Source of the DNA: a virus
Length of the DNA: 30,311 bases
Virus record (IMG/VR): IMGVR_UViG_3300017708_002837
Coordinates: 1 to 30,311 of that record
Reading direction: 5' to 3' (one strand)
The notes beneath the pieces were generated by a model, which worked only from the letters and a program-made list of their open reading frames with translations, did not search any database and was not told the DNA's origin. Both the position numbers and the translations under genes were made by a program. Positions 12,201 through 17,861 of this stretch are shown here, piece after piece; the stretch's first letter is position 1; each line of letters begins with the position of its first letter.

Positions 12201-15200
12201 TAATACTGGAGAAGAACTGATTTATGAACCAAAATCAACATTTACTGGTGTTGGTCAAAGTGCAATGGGTATTGGTTCTACAGAAAATTATCTTGGAATT
12301 GTAACTGATAGACTTCCGGAAAGAGTTTATCCAATTGCTGTTACACCAGATAGTTTTAAACTGGCAACCAAAAAAGAATATGCTACAGCAGGTATTTTTG
12401 TAACATTTACTGATGCTGGTGAGGGAAATGCTCATGAATTAGAATTTACTAAAAAACTTTCCAAAACAGTTATTGCTCTTGATGGTATAATTCAGCAACC
12501 AATTACATTTACACCTATTAGTCATAGCCTTAGTTTTAACAATGGTTCAATTAGTGCTGGTATTGCTACGTTCAATCTCAGTGGTATTTCATCAATTCAA
12601 CCAAGAGATCTTATTAGAATTGATGATGAATACATGAAGGTTGTTGAGGTTGGTCTTAGTACTAACTTTAATGGTGAAATTCTTGGTCCAATTAATGGTA
12701 TCATTTCTGCTGGAATTGCTGCAACACATCCAACGGTTTCTGTTAAGAGGGGTGTTGTTGGTTCTACCGCTACATCACATATTGATAATGCGAATGTACA
12801 AGTATATCGTGGATCATTTGATATTGTTAAGAATGAAATATTCTTTATAGATCCACCAAAAGGAAATACTAGATCACAAAGAAATGAATCAAATTTACCA
12901 TATGTAAAATCAGAATTTAATGGAAGAACATTCCTGAGATCTGATTATAATTCAAACTTTATTTTTGACGATATTTCTGATCAATTTACTGGAATTGGTA
13001 AAACTTTTACATTAACTGTTGGAGGTGCTAATACTTCAGGCATCCAACCTGGTGATGGTATATTATTCATTAATGGTGTTTTCCAAACCCCAACTACTGA
13101 AAATAATGAAGGAAATAATTATGAAATTGAAAGTGACATTAGTTCGGGAATAAGTACTGTAATTTTTACAGGCATTACTTCAGAAAATGGTTCTAATATT
13201 GAGTCTACATTTGATATCAATCAAAACCAAATTCCAAGAGGTGGTTTAGTTGTTTCCTTAGGTTCTACATCTGGACTTGGATATGCGCCTCTTGTTGGTG
13301 CAAAAGTCAAAGCGAAAAAGAATTCTTCTGGAGCACTTACCGAAATCGTTGGCATCAATACTTGGACTAATCCAGTTTCTATCAGCACTGCTTACTACAA
13401 TAAGTTCTCGGGTATTATTCAGATTGAGACTTCAGATTCTCATAATTTGAAAGATGGTGATAGAGTGAAGTTATTAGGATTACAATTCACGTCTACTCCT
13501 ACATATAGCGGAACTTTCCCAGATCCTGATAGATCATTTGATATTATCAATATTGTTAGTGCAACTGAATTAAATGTAAATGTTGGCACAAGCGATATTA
13601 CTCACGATTATGATGGTCAAGGTGAGATTTATGAGCATTTCTCTCTAAATGTTGGTTCTGGTTATAGAGAACCAGTTTCAATTGCGGTAACCGATCTTGC
13701 CTATGAGCATAGATTTGAAAGAGCAGTAACTAATGCTGTTTCTAGTCAGTTTACACCAACTGCAGCAAAGTATACTTCACATACAGGTGTTCTCCAATTA
13801 ACTATATCAAATCACGGTCTTACTACTTCCGACACCATAACGATTGCTGATAATTCTCTAATCTTTAGATGTTCTGATGATAATTTCTTCACTGAACAAT
13901 CATATCCAAGATCTACTGATCCAGCATCTGGATCTAATTTAACAATCACTTCAGTTACTACTAATACAATTACGGTAAATGTTGGACCTGGTGGTGGTGC
14001 AGGAACAGGTGCTGTAGTTGAAGCAACTGTGGGTGCAGGAGGAACACTTACGTTTAATGTTACAAGTCCTGGAAGTGGATATATTAATCCCGTTATTCAG
14101 ATTCCAGAACCAGTTTATGAAAATATGCCTGTTGTGGGTGTTTCTAGACTTGGGGTTGGTCCTACAACTGAAACTGGTAGAAATCTTTTGCTTAATTTGA
14201 CGGTTGGTGCTGCATCAACAACTGTTGGTATTGGTTCAACACTTTTCCTCATTGACTCTTATAAAATTGTTAGAAATGGATATGCATTCCAACCTGGTGA
14301 TGTTTTGGAAGTAGTTGGTCTTGTAACCGCTAAAGATTACAATCAACCTATTGCACCATTCCAACTTGAAGTTGTACGAACATTTAATGATTTCTTCTCT
14401 GCTTGGACTTTTGGTGAAATGGATTTCATTGATAATATTGCAGTCTATCAAAATGGAACTAGAAAGAGATTCCCATTATTTTACAACGGAGAACTCTTGA
14501 GTTTTGAAATTGATAAGAATAATCCACTTTCTTCTAAAATTAATTTAGATGCAGTTCTTATTATTTTTGTTAATGGTGTTCTTCAAAAACCTGGATATGC
14601 CTATGAATTTATTGGTGGTACATCATTTATCTTTACAGAAGCACCAGATACAGAAGATGATGTAGATATTTTCTTCTATCTTGGTCAAGATGGTATTGAT
14701 GTTAACCTAGTGAATGTTACAGAGACCCTTAAAGTTGGTGATGATGTATCTGTCAATAAGCATCCATTATATCAACAAACTGTTGATCAATTATTATCAA
14801 GAACCATAATTGAAATTACTGGAGCAGATACTATTGAAACTCCAATTTACAAAGGTCCTGGTATAAATCAAAATATATTCAAACCATTTGATTGGATAAA
14901 ACAAAAACGGGACAAATATGTAAATAGTACAATTATTTACAAGACAAGAAGCAGTCTTGAACCAAGAATTTTCCCAACATCCAAAATTATTGGTGATATA
15001 ACTCCATCCTCTACAGAAATTTTTGTAGATAATGCTCAGTTCTTTGATTATGAAGATGATTATTATGGATTAACCATAATTGATTTTGATGGAATCATTA
15101 TTGATCATAATGAACCAGTTCCTGCAAATCTTTCTCCAGTTGTTAGTGCTGCAGGATCTGTTACGTCCATCAATATAGTTGATGGTGGTAATGGATATAC

Positions 15201-16260
15201 ACCAGGCATCACTAGCGTTAGCATTGCACCACCAATTGGCGGAACTGGAACTAATGTATTCAGACCAAAAGTTACAAATAGAGGTGGAATTATTGGAGCA
15301 GGATCTAATACTATTACTGGTATTAATACTGCATCAATTGTAGTTGGTCAGTCTTTGGCAAGAGTGTTTGATGGGTCAACAGAAATTGTTGATAATACTT
15401 ATACTGTTACTTCTATTGGTAATGCAACTGTCGTTCTTAGTAAGTCTGCTACAAACACAGCACAGTTAGAAAAGATATTTGAATTTGGTACTTATCAAGA
15501 TCAATTACGTGCTACTGCAAATGCTACAGTTTCTGCTGGAGGAACTGTTGCATCAATTTCAGTAACTAATACTGGAACTGGATATACAACATCTACACCA
15601 CCAAATGCTATTGTGGAAATTGCTTCTGCAAGAACTGAACTAATTACCAATTTTAAAGATATTCAAGGATTTAGTGGAATTATTACTGGTATTAGTGAAA
15701 CCACTGGAAGTGGTGGTCAAAAAGCAATTAAGTTTAACTTTAAAGGATTATTAGATTATACCACTGGCGGTGAGTTGCAAGTTGCAGGTAGTATTTTAGA
15801 TCTTCAAGCTGGATATCCAGTTATGATTAGTAATACCAAAGTTGGTAATGGTGTTGTTTCAGTAAATGATTCAGATTCTGCGATTGTTGGTATTGGAACA
15901 TCATTCCTTGATAATATTTACATCGTAGACTCGTATTCATCCATATCTTCAAATGGTGAAATTATTTGCAATGTAACCTCTTCTAGTAATCTTACATCAA
16001 TTGCATCTACTGGAAACTTTGATGATAATCAAGCAGGTTTAACAACTTCTCTTGGAACAATATCTTGGGGTAGATTGTACAATGGAAGCAGTGGAATAAC
16101 TAGAAGTAATCCAATTTCTATTGGTGTTACTGGATTAACTGTTGATGCAGATCTTTCAACATTCCCAACAATTCAAAGAAGAGCAGACTTTGGTGAAGGT
16201 GGAACTGGAGCAATTCGTTCTAAATCATTAAATCCTAGTCTCAATTTTTATCCACAATAA
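3253..16260 (+). CDS. 7: Giant baseplate wedge protein in the gp7 position (4335 aa)
   Basis: The start at 3253 has a ribosome site (AGAGG, about nine bases upstream). Residues 1-62 include QLPEFLVADFPKAVEFFKQYY, and residues about 166-270 include FLQEFYKKL, FIKHARNFYQSKG and ESIIILFKVLYG. Together with the place between gp6 and gp8, these indicate the cyanophage-type gp7. T4 gp7 has 1032 aa, so this protein is about four times longer. Most of the rest is modular: two IGDE/ITYTG repeats (about 71-126, 318-366), five repeats with an H..(x)tG(D/E) opening and a GTH-F ending, more than ten GxGY repeats, a YHYH-like domain (1247-1361) and NGV(L/F)Q modules (about 3074-3790). It has no membrane segments and few cysteines. 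In T4, gp7 is the wedge scaffold that binds gp6, gp8 and gp10. The added modules probably project outward, which is inference. The frame is open throughout with no sign of a frameshift. Confidence 0.8.
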   Translation: MSHFEKKVQLNKIIESQLPEFLVADFPKAVEFFKQYYISQESQGSNIDLIDNLDKYIKLDNLIPEVIVGTATLSVNISASDTTIIVSSTRGYPDDYGLLKIGDEIITYTGKTDTSFTGCIRGFSGVTGFDDTTKSYFTNTNRQSVIFEDTVASNHSANATIQNLSALFLQEFYKKLKKTFTPGFEEETFVSDLNVSNFIKHARNFYQSKGIEESIIILFKVLYGVTAKVIDLESRLIKSSSADYARREVVVVERISGDPFGLEGQTIFKSTDLNTNASISEVEIFTKNNRSFYKLGLFVGYNDRDLIEGFFTIPGFSRVLETVSPGDSVISVDSTIGFDESGIIISGNNTITYTSKSVNQFFGCSGVEDIINTTDPIRSNETVFGYENGDVSKKCELRITGVLSSFEVLEDNPLIEVGEKIFVKNIGDVIKNPSQNKTNKEIFANSWIYNTKTRFEVESIFNSSFYLYSDVDKATLRIGDTVDILIGSSNQVAPGGSNALVQSISTPPVSVGIAEVTLGNIGSFQPVPFQSYSIRRNLIKGKSLTTPIKEGNNVYIADTLNVYTDDNEEFGYIASNSLPGYEILDEIIESSISDGQESNLGGYSEELKTWKSIKFDSSVRFLNGDRVKYIAENQLVGLVSGQYYYIKIIKSNEIQLYSSKTLLNTSSDDPVRFIPNQLGGTHSFTLDRHENKQLSSNNILRKISLKEKISSKNKDVRTIGSVGILINGVEISSPDSRDSIYFGPLDKFEVLNSGIGYDVINPPEIEISSGTSTALVEPIIVGSVKEVLVDPQSFDVNDVLSVTLTGGNGSGCQLEPVFGKRFREVSFDSRALSLGGGIDITNETITFLDDHNFVNGQSIIYNNNGSDSISIGDAFDPTNTITGTLGNSDQYFVKVVNPSTIKLHINEGDALAGINTIGFSTATSSSGIHKFTTLPKNNLRKIVVLNPGSGYTHRKLRVKTSGISTVYNTVSFKNHGFETGETVNYSTTGTSIVGLDTSNQYQIQKIDSDSFRLINLGIGSTVTENIVKNKHVNFTNSGSGYHIFNYPDIEVTANILFEGTTGTFTFTPSITGEIVDTYLYETGAGYGSTTINLHKKPNISVSKGKNGQLSPIVSNGRIIEVQILNGGKDYKSTPELVVEDTTGTGAILRPVMVDGKITNVIVINEGIGYSSNATIKVKSRGFGAKFDTRVRKLHINDAERFSKFSKNKNEKIFSNLYKNNREDSLVYGIFGYSEDLAKNIESLDDLHSPIIGWAYDGNPIYGPYAYSNPSDIQSGVEIIKPSYELAPSSVEDRPDFENGFFIEDYRYNASGDLDEHNGRFTKTPEYPNGVYAYFVGVTKETTSSTPEAFEPKYPYFIGNTYQSKFIEDNLILDHKFDFNNSNLSRNTFPYNINRLREDYDFINESYQQTEQINFVKSVSQGSIDKINIVDGGIGYKIGDRVNFEDEDASGTGLRAQVSELVGAAITSLDTTLESYENVVFEWDNDSQVSAYNISGFEILNNDTVAISDLSTSVDALADSFTVEFSTQTVALAATMSSNNFTPYGKYEDIFISKKLNNVSIGNSIRIVSDLGSEIVTVLNTFDNDVIRVKRHGSAGAAHSLSSRLELLNDRVVLPVKTKQFESTRDDLVYFNGHQSIGLGTTPGGALETTFLVGNTNVTANIPFRQIRLPNHPFKTGQKVILEKSSNPAVDQIIVGNDESGAGTFFVPQVISELYVIDKGKDYIGLTTQVGLTTAGNGLFFYNNGSDNSEYKLSSDFTQLTGDLNKITTKISCGATHGLKVGDTVNLTVNPNTIVGLGTTSACRAAFDIDNQLLLINRVDIDSSAFNTNNNSITFNDHEYKTGDKLLYESNNVATGLISGQSYYVIKDSSNTFRLAETLYETNSSTEKSINITGTGTGTHKLSLINPQIDVTRNSDLQIKLEDSSLTGYELRIYRENEFINEYNSSSDTLDFNVVRVGTPGNSGASLTIKYSDNIVSELFYTLEKGGYISTADRDVTNFSKINYVNSEYIGTYDVFGIESTTFNISPLKLPKVLNYTSNQCDSLEYTISSSNDITGSISKVDIISKGFNYQKLPKFKDVTSVNGTNANLGAISSSIGRINKVKFSNIGYDYPSDKTLRPEADIASTFNIDNLDTITGFSIVNPGDKYISDPDLLLWNDTSNKIVDSSSLKTDASNGSISTIEQIAPIFGLESEPHRVIAINNSNGIGINNITTDNSGTAVCTLKTPLLTGFITPPFAGGDLVFVEGIEMSDDGDGYNSSDYNYQFFKVISYSNTNPATLTFQIAGNDGIGFSTNPGIAKTNQSGYANIINSKEYPDIKVIQDRGTFTINEPLLVDANTGYVSTDLTVASVRDDFLKINGRFDLEKGYKIKGVISGCIADITNVDRKRAKFNINYSSKLNIGWRNDIGKISEDYQVIPDNDYYQNLSYSIKSPITWNEFLSPVNSILHPAGLKNFADVGISSTANVSASAEGSTIAITTLDINSEKRVDAINLFDNSIDDNPKESLIGNFLQSNSLQVQNRKLADYIECKTNRVLIHDDISGEFSSSGFKDIFKEIEEIDTLDDHVRYLIQIIDPDTGNIQITELVLQSTNLNAYLFTKYNTFSEKLLGTFRADVDTFSRKTLIFDPVDPYNTDHDIKILKKTYLYQDLPVDITGIGTENFGSINLTSTFTSGIGSVGTATSTKTIAEFNVNDFNGAFATIEIRDRFGLNVNYIEASIDFDGTDTYLNEYYFDSENISYSYIQTGILDVEYDSNSGIVSLTASNNETSTDVYDVRSSIVGFGTTTSGIGTYRFLVSGQPEGSENSARLESTLGEGSGTVRLGTFNIDEIASSSSIVRVSAGQTSSIHQVTIIANDIESEVYVTPGPFSAVNNTSGLGTFGGEINGNDFYLNFYPDSGYSVKTQSFNEVLYRFSDFDNEPQSLEFGPSEQNLFLTSFDGLNGVRANRVNFKLSHENFPIYTKIFNPGDTSNIDYETGLFKYTNHFFNTGEELIYEPKSTFTGVGQSAMGIGSTENYLGIVTDRLPERVYPIAVTPDSFKLATKKEYATAGIFVTFTDAGEGNAHELEFTKKLSKTVIALDGIIQQPITFTPISHSLSFNNGSISAGIATFNLSGISSIQPRDLIRIDDEYMKVVEVGLSTNFNGEILGPINGIISAGIAATHPTVSVKRGVVGSTATSHIDNANVQVYRGSFDIVKNEIFFIDPPKGNTRSQRNESNLPYVKSEFNGRTFLRSDYNSNFIFDDISDQFTGIGKTFTLTVGGANTSGIQPGDGILFINGVFQTPTTENNEGNNYEIESDISSGISTVIFTGITSENGSNIESTFDINQNQIPRGGLVVSLGSTSGLGYAPLVGAKVKAKKNSSGALTEIVGINTWTNPVSISTAYYNKFSGIIQIETSDSHNLKDGDRVKLLGLQFTSTPTYSGTFPDPDRSFDIINIVSATELNVNVGTSDITHDYDGQGEIYEHFSLNVGSGYREPVSIAVTDLAYEHRFERAVTNAVSSQFTPTAAKYTSHTGVLQLTISNHGLTTSDTITIADNSLIFRCSDDNFFTEQSYPRSTDPASGSNLTITSVTTNTITVNVGPGGGAGTGAVVEATVGAGGTLTFNVTSPGSGYINPVIQIPEPVYENMPVVGVSRLGVGPTTETGRNLLLNLTVGAASTTVGIGSTLFLIDSYKIVRNGYAFQPGDVLEVVGLVTAKDYNQPIAPFQLEVVRTFNDFFSAWTFGEMDFIDNIAVYQNGTRKRFPLFYNGELLSFEIDKNNPLSSKINLDAVLIIFVNGVLQKPGYAYEFIGGTSFIFTEAPDTEDDVDIFFYLGQDGIDVNLVNVTETLKVGDDVSVNKHPLYQQTVDQLLSRTIIEITGADTIETPIYKGPGINQNIFKPFDWIKQKRDKYVNSTIIYKTRSSLEPRIFPTSKIIGDITPSSTEIFVDNAQFFDYEDDYYGLTIIDFDGIIIDHNEPVPANLSPVVSAAGSVTSINIVDGGNGYTPGITSVSIAPPIGGTGTNVFRPKVTNRGGIIGAGSNTITGINTASIVVGQSLARVFDGSTEIVDNTYTVTSIGNATVVLSKSATNTAQLEKIFEFGTYQDQLRATANATVSAGGTVASISVTNTGTGYTTSTPPNAIVEIASARTELITNFKDIQGFSGIITGISETTGSGGQKAIKFNFKGLLDYTTGGELQVAGSILDLQAGYPVMISNTKVGNGVVSVNDSDSAIVGIGTSFLDNIYIVDSYSSISSNGEIICNVTSSSNLTSIASTGNFDDNQAGLTTSLGTISWGRLYNGSSGITRSNPISIGVTGLTVDADLSTFPTIQRRADFGEGGTGAIRSKSLNPSLNFYPQ
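5080..6390 (+). repeat. Tandem H-x-(6)-G(D/E/Q) ... GTH-F repeats in the gp7-slot gene (three of five copies)
   Basis: Units of about 75-90 aa open with a strand and a short turn such as DHNFVNGQSIIY, NHGFETGETVNY or SVRFLNGDRVKY. They continue through a (Q/N)YYxxK/V strand and an (E/S/D)(I/F)(Q/K/R)L strand, and end in GTHSFTL, GIHKFTTL or GYHIFNY. The three copies here cover residues about 610-686, 845-934 and 970-1046. Two clear further copies lie at nucleotides about 8746-8964 (DHEYKTGDKLLY to GTHKLSL) and 12178-12447 (NHFFNTGEELIY to AHELEF). Partial relatives lie near 13417 and 13795. Confidence 0.75.
5491..6789 (+). repeat. Cluster of GxGY protein repeats in the gp7-slot gene (residues about 747-1179)
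   Basis: The recurring pattern is hydrophobic strand, N/D-x-G-x-G-Y, about six residues, P-x-(I/L/V)-x-(I/V), then G-T/S-G-A. Copies have their GxGY at residues 754-757, 948-951, 1038-1041, 1083-1086, 1127-1130 (GKDY) and 1166-1169. Further copies lie outside the cluster: 1432-1435, 1719-1722 (GKDY), 3468-3471, 3607-3610, 3979-3982 and 4108-4111. The same module occurs in gp8, the 2462-aa protein and gp14. The repeat is seen at protein level; the DNA copies have diverged. Confidence 0.85.
6991..7335 (+). other. YHYH-like domain inside the gp7-slot protein (residues about 1247-1361)
   Basis: The segment starts with HSPIIGWAYDGNPIYGPYAY (1247-1266). It continues with DEHNGRF (1314-1320) and PEYPNGVYAYF (1324-1334) and closes with YPYFIGNTY (1353-1361). 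This order matches the YHYH family (PF14240), known mainly from secreted bacterial and marine proteins: a 'GxxxDGxPIYGP' element, a D-x-NGr element, a 'YP.GtYHYH' element and a 'PY.iG' ending. The signature tetrad reads YAYF here, so both histidines are absent. The match is by eye. Confidence 0.75.
14560..14700 (+). repeat. 'VNGVLQ' module near the end of the gp7-slot gene, last of three related copies
   Basis: The segment reads IIFVNGVLQKPGYAY, then FIFTEAPDTEDDVDIFFY. This is a module I recognise from large structural proteins of marine T4-like phages: a 'vfvNGvlQ.P..dY' turn followed by 'iiFteAPp..d.vdI'. Earlier, more degenerate copies are IALDGIIQQPITF (about nt 12472-12510) and LFINGVFQTPTT (about nt 13060-13098). 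It is probably a small beta module; its function is unknown. Confidence 0.7.
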
Positions 16261-16265
16261 TTTCC

Positions 16266-16273
16266 TATAAATA
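16266..16273 (+). promoter_or_regulatory. T4-type late promoter TATAAATA before gp8
   Basis: A perfect TATAAATA box occupies the 29-base gap after the gp7-slot gene, five bases past its stop and 16 bases before the gp8 ATG. An independent promoter here would keep gp8 and downstream expression from depending on a 13-kb upstream transcript. The leader is short and AT-rich without a clear Shine-Dalgarno sequence. Confidence 0.8.
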
Positions 16274-16289
16274 TATAAAAAAAGATAAA

Positions 16290-17858
16290 ATGTCCGCACT
16301 TGTTACTGATCAATTTAGAATTCTGAATGCCAGTAATTTTGTCGAATCGTTTTCTAACGATAAGAACTCATATTACATTACTTTAGGTCTTCCCAATCCA
16401 ACTGCAGTTGGATTTGGAAGAAATTCTACTTGGAATACTGATCCTCCTGCACCTGTTGATAATTTACAATATAACTCACATTCTAGTGATGTTATGATGT
16501 TTGGGAAAAAAGTTTCTTCTTCTAATGTTAGAAGATTAATACGGAGGATTAATTATGTTCAGGGTAATAGATATGAAATGTATCGCCATGATTATAGTAT
16601 TCTCAATCCATCTCCTTTGACTAATGCATCTAGATTATATGATGCAAATTATTATGTAATAAATGAAGATTATAGGGTCTACATTTGCATTGAAAATGGA
16701 TCACATGGAGATATTGGAAACACATCAAATTTAACAGGAAATGTATCTCTCGATCAACCAACCTTCACCGATTTAGAACCATCCAAAGCTGGTGATAGTG
16801 GTGATGGATATATTTGGAAGTATTTGTTTTCAGTTAATCCAAGTGATATTATAAAATTTGATTCTACTGAATATATCACCGTTCCAAATAATTGGGAATC
16901 TTCCACAGATTCTGAAATTGAATCAATTAGAGAAGCAGCAGATTCATCGGTAAATGAAAATCAAATAAAAGCAGTTTATATTGAAAATGGTGGTGCTAGC
17001 TATGCTTCAGGTCTCGGTCAAGAGATGGATATTATTGGTGACGGAACTGGTGGAAAAGTAAGAGTTGATGTTGTTGGTGGAAAAATTACCAATACTGTTG
17101 TTACTAATGGTGGTAAGGGATATAGTTATGCATTGGTTGATTTAGGTAGAATCAATTCAAGTTCAACTGGAACTTTTGCAAATTTAATTCCAATCATTCC
17201 ACCATCTAAGGGTCATGGATATAATATTTATTCCGAATTAGGAACAGATAAAGTTCTAGTTTATGCTCGTTTTGATGGTAATGATAAGGATCTTCCAATT
17301 GATACCAGTTTTGCACAAGTATCAATTGTAAAAAATCCAACAGCAGTTGGAACTAGTGGTACATTTTATGGAAATAACTTTAATAATTTAAATGCATTTA
17401 AGTTTTTATCTTCCACTATTTCTGGTACTCCAAAAGTAGGGGAAAAGATAGAACAAATCGTTACTGGCGGAAAGGCAGTTGCATATGTTGCTTCTTTTGA
17501 TGAAGAAACAAAAGTCTTGAAGTATTTCCAGGACAGATCATTATTTTTCAAAAATGATACTGAAGATTACACAGGAATTAGCACAGATGGTAGAAGATTA
17601 GATTTCAATTCATCTAGTGTAAATCCTATTAGTGGGAAAACATCAGGATTTAGTGCTTCTATTGATAGTGGATTTGCAGGATTTACTACAAATCCAACAG
17701 GAACAAAATTAATTAACTTAGGTGTTAATTTTACAGGAGGCATGGCAGTTTCTGAGATAAATAAAGGTTCAGGGGATATTATTTTCCTGGATAATCGGGC
17801 AAGTATTGCTAGAAACATCCGCCAAAAAGAAGATTTAAAGATAGTACTGGAATTCTAA
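16290..17858 (+). CDS. 8: Baseplate wedge subunit gp8
   Basis: The 522-aa protein carries gp8 landmarks. It has an N-terminal VTDQFRILNASNFVESF, then SYYITLGLP near residue 30, a middle YRVYICIENG, and GDGYIWKYLF (171-180) followed by STEYITVPNNW. These align by eye with T4 gp8 'GDGYVWEYLF' and 'NEYIVVPWP'. T4 gp8 has 334 aa. The extra length includes a GxGY-type insertion (NGGASY at 233-238 and NGGKGY at 273-278) that resembles modules in the neighbouring giant proteins. In T4, a gp8 dimer binds gp7 and gp10 and stiffens the wedge arm. It begins a transcript with its own late promoter, and the next gene starts four bases after its stop. Confidence 0.93.
   Translation: MSALVTDQFRILNASNFVESFSNDKNSYYITLGLPNPTAVGFGRNSTWNTDPPAPVDNLQYNSHSSDVMMFGKKVSSSNVRRLIRRINYVQGNRYEMYRHDYSILNPSPLTNASRLYDANYYVINEDYRVYICIENGSHGDIGNTSNLTGNVSLDQPTFTDLEPSKAGDSGDGYIWKYLFSVNPSDIIKFDSTEYITVPNNWESSTDSEIESIREAADSSVNENQIKAVYIENGGASYASGLGQEMDIIGDGTGGKVRVDVVGGKITNTVVTNGGKGYSYALVDLGRINSSSTGTFANLIPIIPPSKGHGYNIYSELGTDKVLVYARFDGNDKDLPIDTSFAQVSIVKNPTAVGTSGTFYGNNFNNLNAFKFLSSTISGTPKVGEKIEQIVTGGKAVAYVASFDEETKVLKYFQDRSLFFKNDTEDYTGISTDGRRLDFNSSSVNPISGKTSGFSASIDSGFAGFTTNPTGTKLINLGVNFTGGMAVSEINKGSGDIIFLDNRASIARNIRQKEDLKIVLEF
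16980..17150 (+). repeat. GxGY-type repeat pair inserted in gp8 (residues about 231-287)
   Basis: Two units, NGGASY at 233-238 and NGGKGY at 273-278, are separated by DGTGGKVRVDVVGGKITN. They match the spacing and composition of the repeats in the gp7-slot protein and gp14. T4 gp8 has no comparable segment as far as I recall. Confidence 0.75.
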
Positions 17859-17861
17859 AAA

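Noticed and set aside
3253-16260. The gp7-slot gene as an artificial fusion of several genes by lost stop codons
   Set aside because: No internal ribosome-site/start pair, promoter or change of composition marks a junction, and the modules of different types interleave along the chain rather than forming separate blocks.
17756-17763. GATAAATA inside gp8 as a promoter for the DUF4815 gene
   Set aside because: It lies in the gp8 coding frame about 100 bases from the next start; chance occurrence is likely.
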